Source: Thalassococcus sp. S3 (GTDB taxonomy: Bacteria; Pseudomonadota; Alphaproteobacteria; Rhodobacterales; Rhodobacteraceae). Taken from it: a stretch of DNA of 64,000 bases. Shown piece by piece: positions 29,426-37,257 of this stretch; the stretch's first letter is position 1, and each line of letters begins with the position of its first letter. The translations under genes and the position numbers were made by a program. The notes under the pieces were generated by a model. It did not search any database. It was given only the letters and a program-made list of their open reading frames with translations, and was not told the DNA's origin. The stretch lies in contig NZ_CP022303.1 of the NCBI RefSeq assembly GCF_004216475.1, positions 434,001 to 498,000 of the forward strand, in the 5' to 3' direction.

Positions 29426-30582
29426 CGTTCTGGCTCGTTGCTATTATCGTTTTCTATCGGTGGCTCAGGCGTCCCTTGCTGTTGGTCAGGCGGCTTTGGC
29501 TCCTCTTCAGTGCGTTGCCACCCGAGTAACGATTTGAGGCGCCAGTCCTGCGCCGCAAATCGAGCACGCCATTCTTCTGCTTTCTCGGCAAACTCCGAGC
29601 GCCAGCCATCAAAGCGAACCGACATGTTGCGCCACCATGTGGCGAGGCGCGTTGCCTCACGCTGTCGGTCATCTTCGGGTGTGAGTGTTTGAACATCCGC
29701 AGCGGCTTGGCGGACAGTCTCGTTATGCATGCCGTTCATTTCAGCCACTTCGCGCGCCCGGGTCTGTTCTCCGCGCATTTCCATCGTATGGGCGACGCCC
29801 TGCACGGTGTCGTCGCGCTCTTGGGGATGCGTATCATCTTTGCGTGCAGTCGCGGTCACACGCGTTTCATGGCCCGCCGCATCTAGATAATTGTTCTGAA
29901 TGCGCGGCCACTCATAACGCCAATGCATGGCGCTTTCCGCGCGATCTAAGTCACGATTGCGCTTCGCAGCAAACTCATCTCCGTCAATCGCGCGCGGGGT
30001 GAGGTAGATATGGGCATGAGGTTGATAGATTTTGTATCCCGTCACCGAGCCGTTGCTTTGACGTTCAATCTTCACATGCGGCGCGTTCATCTCCGCGCAT
30101 TCGCTACGTTCCAAAAAGGGAATATTCTCTTCAGCCCATTGACGGATCTTGGCGCGTCCTTCATCGCTCATATCCATGACACGCTGCCCATATCGGTGAA
30201 AGGCTACGTCAGCGACATGACCTTTGGAGACGAATTCTTGGTTGGCGAATTCGATCACTGCCGCCCTTTGCTCTTCGGGCGTCAGCTCCCACGCCAGGCC
30301 GACCTGGACATCGCGGGCAGGGCGACCGTCTTTACGACGTTCGGCTGCCTCGGCCTTGTTCCAGAGTTGGCCTCTGTCGGATGCCCATGCTGGGGCACCC
30401 TCGGGCGTGAGAATAAGCGTTTCCCGAACATCGGGTGCGCGTCGGCTGTAATCAGCCGTGCGATCCTGACGTTCGTCAAACAAACGTTCTCCGGCCCGGT
30501 ATGCTGCGCCGACAACGGCGGATTGGCCTGCGGCTCTCTTTACCGGGCGGGTCTTACAGTTGAGATTACGAAGCTCTACCAT
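29422..30582 (-). CDS. MobA/MobL-family relaxase
   Basis: 386 residues. The N terminus has SAVVGAAYRAGERL, where Tyr28 is the likely nicking residue by position. The metal-binding motif III is PHAHIYLTPR (His189/His191). It would nick the element at oriT and pilot the single strand. The start at 30582 (MVELRNLNC) matches the family; the longer frame adds 26 residues. The C-terminal third is helical. An oriT-like inverted repeat lies just upstream at 30622-30658. Confidence 0.88.
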   Translation of the reverse strand: MVELRNLNCKTRPVKRAAGQSAVVGAAYRAGERLFDERQDRTADYSRRAPDVRETLILTPEGAPAWASDRGQLWNKAEAAERRKDGRPARDVQVGLAWELTPEEQRAAVIEFANQEFVSKGHVADVAFHRYGQRVMDMSDEGRAKIRQWAEENIPFLERSECAEMNAPHVKIERQSNGSVTGYKIYQPHAHIYLTPRAIDGDEFAAKRNRDLDRAESAMHWRYEWPRIQNNYLDAAGHETRVTATARKDDTHPQERDDTVQGVAHTMEMRGEQTRAREVAEMNGMHNETVRQAAADVQTLTPEDDRQREATRLATWWRNMSVRFDGWRSEFAEKAEEWRARFAAQDWRLKSLLGWQRTEEEPKPPDQQQGTPEPPIENDNSNEPER

Positions 30583-30983
30583 AACGTGAGTATATGTGGG
30601 AATTCTCAACGAAAAGTTAAAGTGCGCGTATACACATTGCTTCGCAAAGTACGCGCACAATCCCCCCTCCCGTCCCCTCGAAGGGGGAGGCGCGTTCAGA
30701 TGCCACGCAGGCTAACGGGCGATTTCAACCATGGGTTTGGCTTCTGTCGGGCATCTCTTCGCAGCCCGTGAAGCGCCAACCCACGGCTTCAATCGTCCGT
30801 GGTCACTCATTGCCGTTTGGGCTAGTCCCTCTTTCGCCGGGACGGGCGAATGTGCCGTCAAGGGGATACGCCTCGCACTGGCTACCCCAAGCACCCCGTG
30901 GGTGCTATTCGCGGATTGCCGCTCAAGGGGATCCCTTCACGCGCCAGGTGGAAGGCTTAGTCTTCTCATTAGGAGGATCTACG
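30583..30983. other. Structured intergenic region between relaxase and Vsr genes
   Basis: About 400 bases without a convincing gene. It contains the candidate oriT, a TCAAGGGGAT direct repeat (30858-30867 and 30923-30932), a hairpin of 7-bp stem (AGCACCC, 30890-30906) and the ribosome site for vsr (AGGAGGA, 30971). Confidence 0.6.
30622..30690. other. Candidate origin of transfer (oriT)
   Basis: A perfect 9-bp inverted repeat (GTGCGCGTA and TACGCGCAC, 19-base spacer) is followed directly by a C-rich run (TCCCCCCTCCCG) and a smaller repeat (CCCCTCGAAGGGG). An inverted repeat followed by a C-rich nick region, immediately upstream of the relaxase gene, is the layout of MobA-type oriT sites. The exact nick is unknown. 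Confidence 0.55.
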
Positions 30984-31424
30984 ATGGATAACCGCACAGT
31001 CGAAGAGCGCAGTCGCATCATGCGATCAGTGAAGCAGAAGGACACGGGCCCGGAGATGAAGGTGCGCAGACTTTTGCATGCGCAAGGCTACCGTTTCCGA
31101 CTTCACCGGAGGGATTTGCCGGGCAGTCCCGATGTTGTTTTGCCCGGGCGACGCAAAGCGATCTTTGTTCACGGCTGCTTCTGGCATGCGCATGATTGCC
31201 CAAAAGGTCGTGCACCGAAGTCAAAGCTCGACTACTGGGCGCCGAAGCTTGCTGCGAATGTCGAGCGTGATGCGCGGAAGCGTGGAGAGCTCGAATCGCT
31301 CGGGTGGGATGTCCTTACAGTTTGGCAATGTCAGACGGGCGATCTAGACGAACTGCGAGAACGTCTCGTTTCATTTGTGGAAAATTTACGGGATGCGATC
31401 GACAATCCTGCTCGCGTCTGCTAA
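30984..31424 (+). CDS. vsr: Very short patch repair endonuclease
   Basis: 146 residues. The family blocks TGPEMKVRRLLHAQGYRFRLH, GSPDVVLPGRRKAIFVHGCFWHAHDC and GWDVLTVWQCQ are intact, including the catalytic Asp of SPDVV and the zinc-ligand His/Cys region. It nicks next to T:G mismatches made by deamination of 5-methylcytosine, so it pairs with the methyltransferase 26 bases downstream. A strong ribosome site (AGGAGGA) supports ATG 30984. Confidence 0.93.
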   Translation: MDNRTVEERSRIMRSVKQKDTGPEMKVRRLLHAQGYRFRLHRRDLPGSPDVVLPGRRKAIFVHGCFWHAHDCPKGRAPKSKLDYWAPKLAANVERDARKRGELESLGWDVLTVWQCQTGDLDELRERLVSFVENLRDAIDNPARVC

Positions 31425-31450
31425 CTTGTGGGAAAACGAAGGGAGATAAC

Positions 31451-32794
31451 ATGAGCGAGCAGCATTCCCGCCCGATCGGAATCGACCTATTTGCGGGGGC
31501 GGGTGGTATGAGTCTCGGCTTTGAGCGTGCCGGTTTCGACGTGAAAGCAGCAGTTGAGATTGATCCGGTTCACTGTGCGGCTCACAAGTTCAATTTTCCC
31601 CAAACGACGGTGATTCCGCACTCCGTCGAGGCGCTGACGGGCGCTGATATCCGCAAGGTGGCACGTATCGGCAAAGCGACAGTCGATTGCGTTTTTGGCG
31701 GCGCGCCATGCCAGGGTTTCTCGCTGATTGGCCAACGCGTCCTTGACGACCCACGCAACGGGCTCGTGCGTGATTTCGTACGCTTGGTTGCCGAGCTCGA
31801 CGCAACGTCTTTCGTCTTCGAGAATGTTAAAGGCCTCACACTCGGCAAACACCGCAAGTTTCTTTATGAGCTCGTCGAAGCGTTCGAGGTCGCGGGATAC
31901 GAAACTCGGACGCCGTGGAAGGTTCTGAACGCTGGGCATTATGGCGTGCCGCAATCGCGCGAGCGTCTAATTCTGTTTGGCGTCAAGAAGGGCCGAACGC
32001 TCCCAAACTATCCGGCCCCTATGACCAACATGGCCGGGCGGCCGGAGCTTTTCCCCGGCGTTCCCTTCGGCCCAAGTTCGGCCGAGGCGATCGGCGATCT
32101 TCCCGACGCAGATACGTTTGCGACCTTGGCCAAGACCGACGCGGTTCGAACCGTGAAATATAGCCAGGCCTCGCCCTACGCAGCGGCTTTGCGTGGTCTG
32201 ACGAATGATGCTTGGGCGTACGGCTATGTTCGCGAGTATGATCCCGGTGTACTTACCTCTAGTGCGCGTACCGCGCACACAGCCATCTCTAAGCGGCGGT
32301 TTTCCGAGACAGAAGCAGGAAAAGTTGAGCCGATCAGTCGCTTCTTTAGGCTTCCGCCGGAGGGAGTATCGAACACGCTTAGAGCCGGTACCGACGGAGC
32401 AAGAGGCGCATTTACGAGCCCGCGCCCGATCCACTACCGGCACGCTCGATGCGTGACCGTACGTGAGATGGCGCGACTTCACGGATTTCCCGACTGGTTC
32501 CGTTTTCATTCGACCAAATGGCATGGGGCACGGCAGATCGGAAACGCTGTCCCGCCCCCTCTTGCGGAAGCCATTGCGACCCAAGTTGTCCACGCCCTCA
32601 ACTATGTTCAAGCTCGACCGGAGGGCACGGTATCGCTCGGCGACCCCGCGTTGCTGTACTACGATATGACTGAGGCGGCCGAGCATTTTAACGTTGCAGT
32701 ACCGCCAAGTCGCCGTGATCGCAAAAGTGGTGCGAAGAAGCGCAAGCAGGAGGAGATCGAAGCGATCCGCCTCGGGGCAGGTGCCGGTGGCTAA
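31451..32794 (+). CDS. DNA (cytosine-5) methyltransferase
   Basis: 447 residues. Motif I is DLFAGAGGMSLGFE, motif IV GGAPCQGFS with catalytic Cys87, motif VI ENVKG, motif VIII QSRERLI and motif X QIGNAVPPPLA. It methylates a specific cytosine; the recognition sequence cannot be read from here. ATG 31451 follows GGGAGA. The end overlaps the putative endonuclease by eight bases. Together with Vsr this forms a type II modification module. Confidence 0.95.
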   Translation: MSEQHSRPIGIDLFAGAGGMSLGFERAGFDVKAAVEIDPVHCAAHKFNFPQTTVIPHSVEALTGADIRKVARIGKATVDCVFGGAPCQGFSLIGQRVLDDPRNGLVRDFVRLVAELDATSFVFENVKGLTLGKHRKFLYELVEAFEVAGYETRTPWKVLNAGHYGVPQSRERLILFGVKKGRTLPNYPAPMTNMAGRPELFPGVPFGPSSAEAIGDLPDADTFATLAKTDAVRTVKYSQASPYAAALRGLTNDAWAYGYVREYDPGVLTSSARTAHTAISKRRFSETEAGKVEPISRFFRLPPEGVSNTLRAGTDGARGAFTSPRPIHYRHARCVTVREMARLHGFPDWFRFHSTKWHGARQIGNAVPPPLAEAIATQVVHALNYVQARPEGTVSLGDPALLYYDMTEAAEHFNVAVPPSRRDRKSGAKKRKQEEIEAIRLGAGAGG

Positions 32795-33572
32795 AAAGCC
32801 GAACCGATACGGTGCGCTTGTCGAGAAGATATTCCTTGATCGCTACGAACCTGGTGCGACCTCTCTAGATTTCGCGCGTACCGACATCGAGGAGGCAGCA
32901 GAGGCGCTTGAAATAAGCTTGCCGAAGAACCTTGGCGACGTGCTCTACTCGTTTCGTTTCCGTACCGCCCTACCCGATAGTATTGTAGCAACAGAGCCGG
33001 AAGGGCTCGAATGGATCGTAGAGCTTGCCGGTCGTGCGAAGTACCGCTTCAGTTTGGTCAAAGCGAGCCGCGTGGTTCCGCGTGACGACCTTGTTACGAT
33101 CACCATCCCCGATGCGACTCCCGAGTTGATCCGGGCTTATGCGTTGGATGACGAGCAGGCACTTCTTGCCATTGTTCGCTATAATCGCCTGATCGACACG
33201 TTTCTCGGGCTCACGACCTATAGTCTCCAAAACCACCTACGTACGACTGTGACGGACGTAGGTCAGATCGAGATCGACGAACTCTACATGGGTCTAGATA
33301 AGCACGGATGTCATTATGTTATTCCAGTGCAGGCCAAAGGCGGAAACGACAAAATCGGCATTGTGCAGATTGGTCAGGATATCGCCTTTGCGACCCAGAA
33401 GTTCCCGGGCATGAGGTGTCGTGCCATCGCCGTGCAGTTTCTGGCGGGCGAAGTTGTCGCCATGTTCGAGCTTACGGTGCAAGACGATGAGATTAAAGTC
33501 GTCGAAGAAAAACACTACAAGCTCGTGCCAGCGGACCGCGTTGATCGAGAGCGGGCGATTTCCTACCGGTAA
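32787..33572 (+). CDS. Putative type II restriction endonuclease of the methyltransferase module
   Basis: 261 residues starting at GTG 32787, overlapping the methyltransferase by eight bases. The central part has IEIDELYMGLDK then YVIPVQAKGG, which fits a PD-(D/E)xK nuclease core with a Gln-x-Lys third motif. Its position directly after the methyltransferase and in the same operon as vsr argues for the cognate restriction enzyme. Family assignment by eye is uncertain; a non-nuclease role is possible. Confidence 0.6.
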   Translation: MAKKPNRYGALVEKIFLDRYEPGATSLDFARTDIEEAAEALEISLPKNLGDVLYSFRFRTALPDSIVATEPEGLEWIVELAGRAKYRFSLVKASRVVPRDDLVTITIPDATPELIRAYALDDEQALLAIVRYNRLIDTFLGLTTYSLQNHLRTTVTDVGQIEIDELYMGLDKHGCHYVIPVQAKGGNDKIGIVQIGQDIAFATQKFPGMRCRAIAVQFLAGEVVAMFELTVQDDEIKVVEEKHYKLVPADRVDRERAISYR

Positions 33573-33724
33573 GCTCCAGCACAGACCCCCTTCTGATCAT
33601 TCCAATCACCCGTATGCCAAGCTGTAGCTACGGTAGCCGGCATTGATCCCATTTTGAAACGACTCATCTTAGGAATTTGTTAATCTAGTGTATGGTATCA
33701 TAATACCTCAAAGAGTGAGGTCAT

Positions 33725-34648
33725 CTGGCAGAGCAGATCACAGAGCAGAAACAGCAGGTACAGGCCGAAGAGGCGTTGCGCGCGCAAGTACAACGCGACA
33801 TCGAGGCCGCGCGGGCGCAGATTGAGGCGGCTCTTGCGATGCTCAATAGTCACCCCAACCGCGATGAGTTGACCGGCCAAATAGGCACGTTGCAATCCCA
33901 GCTGATGCAGCTTGATGGCCTGCGGGCCGAGGCAAGCACCGGCACCCTCACGCAGCTTGCCGCCTTGCAGGTCGGTGTGGCCGTTTCTGTCGGAGCCGCC
34001 CATAATGTGACAGCGCATGCCACATCCAGTGCGGCGGTGGAGGCGTTCCAATCCGTGATCGTGATGAGCCAAGAGCAGATGATCGCGCTCGAACGCGATC
34101 ACCGCCACCACTCCGAGCAGTTCCAGCAGTTTGAATCTGACATGTTCACCCGGATCGACGCGCTGGCCGCTGTCAACGGCGTGGATGTTTCCGGCTTCCA
34201 TGAGAAGCAGCGCCAGTTGCAGGCCGAGTACAATGAAGCCAAAGCGCGCGGGGATCTGGCCGGGATGCTCGAAGCAGATGCGCTGCGCACTAACAGTCTG
34301 CGGGTGGGGTTAGAGCATGTCGGTGCATCACCGGCCGAGATTGACGCGGCGCGTGAGCAAGAAGAAGCCGCCCAGCAGCGCTATCTCGATCAGACCGCCA
34401 TCGAGGCGCGGCGCGAAGCGGAGCAACAGGGCATGAGCGCCGACGCGGTCAAGGAGCATGTGGCGGTTGCAGTAGCCGAGGCTGATGCGGGATTGGAAGA
34501 ACGCAAGGCAAGATATGCCGAGAAGACGGCCTCAAAATTTGAAGCTTCGTTCGACAAGCCGAAATTTGCAGTAACAGAAGCCACCGAAGCCGATGCTCCC
34601 CTGCCAACACCACACGATCAGCAGCCTACGGCTGAGGTGCAACTGTAG
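33725..34648 (+). CDS. Coiled-coil protein, possible CTG start
   Basis: About 307 residues, almost entirely helical and rich in Ala, Glu and Gln. The frame is open back to a stop at 33716; CTG 33725 sits four bases after GAGG and gives MAEQITEQKQQ, while the first conventional start is TTG 33776. Residues around 140-200 (MFTRIDALAAVNGVDV, QAEYNEAKARGDLAGM) are clearly related to the secreted protein encoded at 34813. No membrane segment, no known family. Confidence 0.55.
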   Translation: MAEQITEQKQQVQAEEALRAQVQRDIEAARAQIEAALAMLNSHPNRDELTGQIGTLQSQLMQLDGLRAEASTGTLTQLAALQVGVAVSVGAAHNVTAHATSSAAVEAFQSVIVMSQEQMIALERDHRHHSEQFQQFESDMFTRIDALAAVNGVDVSGFHEKQRQLQAEYNEAKARGDLAGMLEADALRTNSLRVGLEHVGASPAEIDAAREQEEAAQQRYLDQTAIEARREAEQQGMSADAVKEHVAVAVAEADAGLEERKARYAEKTASKFEASFDKPKFAVTEATEADAPLPTPHDQQPTAEVQL

Positions 34649-34812
34649 ATTTTAGCGCCGCCTCCCTCGGGTCAGAACGATCTGTGCTGCCTCTTTCGCG
34701 GTTTCGTAGGTGAGACCAATGGCAAGAGCATTCGTGAAAGCTATAGCTCTGCTTGCCGCACATATTGTTCAGCCATAGGGCATCTCCCATGAGGTTTAGT
34801 GAGAAATACGGG

Positions 34813-35139
34813 CTAGTCGGAAAGGTTTTCGAGGGCATAGCGAATGATGTACGCCTGCATTGCTCGTGCCTCTGCCATGCTGGCCGCGTCGTCATTTTGT
34901 TTTGCGGCCTCGTATTCGGCATGAAGAGCGGCGCGGTCTTCATGTAAAAAAGCGACATCGATCCCGCGCTGTCTTGCCAGCTCGTCGATCCTCTCAAACA
35001 TCGCTTCCTCGTAAGCATCGAAGCTGTCGTAACCTTTCGGGATGTGGGTGCCTTCCGCATAAAGCGGGAGAGCGGCACAGAAGACGGTGATAGTCAGGTA
35101 TAAGCATGCAGCCGCCATCAGGCGGAACAACGAAACCAT
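34813..35139 (-). CDS. Small exported protein sharing a domain with the coiled-coil protein
   Basis: 108 residues with a signal peptide (FRLMAAACLYLTITVFCAALPLYA). The mature part (MFERIDELARQRGIDV, HAEYEAAKQNDDAASM) aligns over about 60 residues with the coiled-coil protein of 33725-34648, roughly 40 percent identical by eye. It is convergent with that gene. Cellular role unknown; the repeat of one domain in a cytoplasmic and an exported protein is notable. Confidence 0.6.
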   Translation of the reverse strand: MVSLFRLMAAACLYLTITVFCAALPLYAEGTHIPKGYDSFDAYEEAMFERIDELARQRGIDVAFLHEDRAALHAEYEAAKQNDDAASMAEARAMQAYIIRYALENLSD

Positions 35140-35182
35140 GATCGTTTCCTTTTGGGATGAAGTGGAATGGCTGGGGCGCGGC

Positions 35183-35479
35183 TCAGTTTTTCGGCCAGAG
35201 ATGACTACAATTGCTTTGGCAGGTCAGTTGGTCGCTGTAGGTGGTGGCATACTGGCCATAGCCGGAACGCACCCACATGCAGTCATTGTAGCAATCGTAG
35301 TACGCCTGCCGCGAGCGCGCCTGCGCGAGTTGTAGCAGGGTTTGGGAGGGAGTAGTCGCGGTCAAACACTGCGCTGCTGAGCCGGTGATTTGCGGACATG
35401 TGGCGGCGCTTATCGGGGTTGTGCACAGGGCAAGCGAAGTCGCGGCGACAAGGCGCGAAGCAAAGGCGGTCAAGGGCAT
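35183..35479 (-). CDS. Small cysteine-rich exported protein
   Basis: 98 residues with a signal peptide ending near SAATC. The mature part has six Cys (CPQ, QCL, DCYNDC, TCQSNC), suggesting disulfide bonds in the periplasm, and many Tyr and Gln. It lies 43 bases upstream of the exported gene at 34813 on the same strand, so both are likely in one transcript. No family recognised. Confidence 0.55.
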   Translation of the reverse strand: MPLTAFASRLVAATSLALCTTPISAATCPQITGSAAQCLTATTPSQTLLQLAQARSRQAYYDCYNDCMWVRSGYGQYATTYSDQLTCQSNCSHLWPKN

Positions 35480-35680
35480 GAGAACACCAAATCAGATGAG
35501 CGTGGACTTGCTTATGCTACCGTATAGGGAATTCAGGTGCATTTTGGTTAGAGGTCTGTTATCACTGCATAAAATTTACATAATTAGGGTTATATGCGTG
35601 CGACGAAACTTTCTCTAAGCGACTGTATCATAACGGCTTGCACCCGAATTCCCTATTTGGGTGCAGACCGGAAAGCGCCC

Positions 35681-36259
35681 ATGAGAAACCCTCTCGCTCC
35701 ACATCTGCGCGCGCAGCTCTACGCCAGCCGCAAGAGCTTTTCCCCGGAGCAAGAGCGCCGCCTGATCGCTATTCTTTCACGGCATGAGCCACAAACCCGA
35801 CTTCTCTGCGAACTGCTCTACCTAACCGGTTGCCGCATCTCCGAAGCGCTTATGCTACGGCGCGATTGTCTTGATACCGATGCCTCGCTGGTGGTGTTCC
35901 ATACGCTCAAGCAGCGCGGGCATGAGCGCCTGCGAGCCGTTCCGGTCCCGCCGCGCTATCTGCGCCGGCTAATGGCCCTTCCCACGGCCACCAATGGCCG
36001 GTTTTGGCCTTACAGTCGATGGACAGCTTTACGGCGGATCAAGCCGATCTTCGAGCAAGCTGGCATCCCGTCTCAGCTCTCTAACACGAAGACCTTTCGG
36101 CACAGCTATAACGACCGGGGCAAGCTGAACGGTACACCTGATTACGTGCGCCGCGCTTTGCTGGGGCATCGCACCCAACAGGCAAACGACCATTATGGCG
36201 CGCTCATAGGCGACGAACTGACCAACTTTGCAACCAAGAACTGGGGCGTATTTTCATGA
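35681..36259 (+). CDS. Short tyrosine recombinase (catalytic domain only)
   Basis: 192 residues. It has TGCRISEALMLRR (catalytic Arg), TFRHSYNDRGKL (Arg-His box with Lys in place of the usual His), RRALLGHRTQQ and the tyrosine in NDHYGAL. The arm-binding domain of full integrases is absent, as in plasmid resolvase-like and XerC-like minimal forms. The open frame extends to 35594 but ATG 35681 is better. The stop overlaps the next small gene. It may resolve multimers or move a cassette within the element. Confidence 0.78.
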   Translation: MRNPLAPHLRAQLYASRKSFSPEQERRLIAILSRHEPQTRLLCELLYLTGCRISEALMLRRDCLDTDASLVVFHTLKQRGHERLRAVPVPPRYLRRLMALPTATNGRFWPYSRWTALRRIKPIFEQAGIPSQLSNTKTFRHSYNDRGKLNGTPDYVRRALLGHRTQQANDHYGALIGDELTNFATKNWGVFS

Positions 36260-36462
36260 CCGTAAATCATCCATCACGCATTGCACCGGGCGAACAAGCT
36301 GCCGCGATATTCGCCGCTTCGCAAGCGGTCGAGGCGCTTGTCTTCCTCGCGCAGTCGGATGCGATTACCGCAGCAGAACGCAAACAAGCCGTCCAAGGGT
36401 TCAATGCTATGCTGAAGGCACGAGACCGGCTTGAGATGAATGGCGCTGCCGGCGTTAGCTAG
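36256..36462 (+). CDS. Small hypothetical protein coupled to the recombinase
   Basis: 68 residues, helical, starting in an ATGA overlap with the recombinase stop. The tight coupling suggests an accessory role. It ends four bases into the convergent H-NS-like gene. No family recognised. Confidence 0.5.
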   Translation: MTVNHPSRIAPGEQAAAIFAASQAVEALVFLAQSDAITAAERKQAVQGFNAMLKARDRLEMNGAAGVS

Positions 36463-36779
36463 GCAATCAAGAGATCGTCCGGTGTCTTGCCATCTTCTAG
36501 TGCTGCTACGAACCATGCCGGCTTTCGCCCGCGCCCGCTCCACGTCAAAGTGAGGTTTTCTGGGTGCTGGTATTTTGGAGCTGCGACCGTCTTCTGTTTG
36601 ACAGTTCCCGCCCCGATCAGCTGAGACAGAGAAAATCCCCTTTCCTTTGCGGCTGCCTCAGCCGCTGCCAGCGCCTCTTTGCGCCTGCGCGCCTCGAAGC
36701 TCTTGATCGCTTTAGCCACGTTCTTTTCGAGCTGCTTTAGCTCGTCAAACGACAGATCGTTTACATCGGGCATTGCCAT
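36459..36779 (-). CDS. H-NS-family nucleoid protein (HvrA-like)
   Basis: 106 residues. The N-terminal half is a coiled-coil oligomerisation helix (SFDELKQLEKNVAKAIKS, RRRKEALAAAEAAAKER) and the C terminus has the H-NS DNA-binding signature (TLTWSGRGRKPAW). It binds AT-rich DNA. The AT-rich gene at 37258 lies divergently beside it, so it may silence that gene or other element genes. Starts at 36779 or 36773. Confidence 0.88.
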   Translation of the reverse strand: MAMPDVNDLSFDELKQLEKNVAKAIKSFEARRRKEALAAAEAAAKERGFSLSQLIGAGTVKQKTVAAPKYQHPENLTLTWSGRGRKPAWFVAALEDGKTPDDLLIA

Positions 36780-37257
36780 GGGTTCACTCCTGATACTACC
36801 TCACGGCCATAAGGTATATGACGTAATCAAGATATGTGCTAGAGCACTGATTTATCGTACAAAATATTGTGCGAATGCCGCTCAAACCAAGAGCTGGTTT
36901 ACCATATCGTTCACTGTCTGATTTCCATCTGAGGAGCTACGCTCTACTCATCATGGCACCTTGATTAGTCGCAATATTAACAACCAACTAGAAGGTTCAT
37001 TATGTTCAAATGCTCACTAGACGTTAACATAAAAGTGTAACTTCACCGCACAGTCTTAACAGGTTTGCGACAGCCCTCTACCTTTATGGTCGGATAGACG
37101 GTTATGATCAATACGGAGAGTTCTCCGCGCGAGCAGTGAGGTTTCACTTGAGAAAAGCAAACCACGAAGGCAAAAAGACTCCATATCTGCTAAGAATAAG
37201 TAAGTAGTATTATATTGTTCATCCCATCAATTTTGGACAAGTATTGCTAGGTGTTTG
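36780..37257. other. AT-rich non-coding stretch between H-NS-like and membrane genes
   Basis: About 478 bases without a supportable gene, clearly AT-rich. It should hold divergent promoters for the H-NS-like gene and the large membrane protein. No repeats stand out. Confidence 0.5.
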
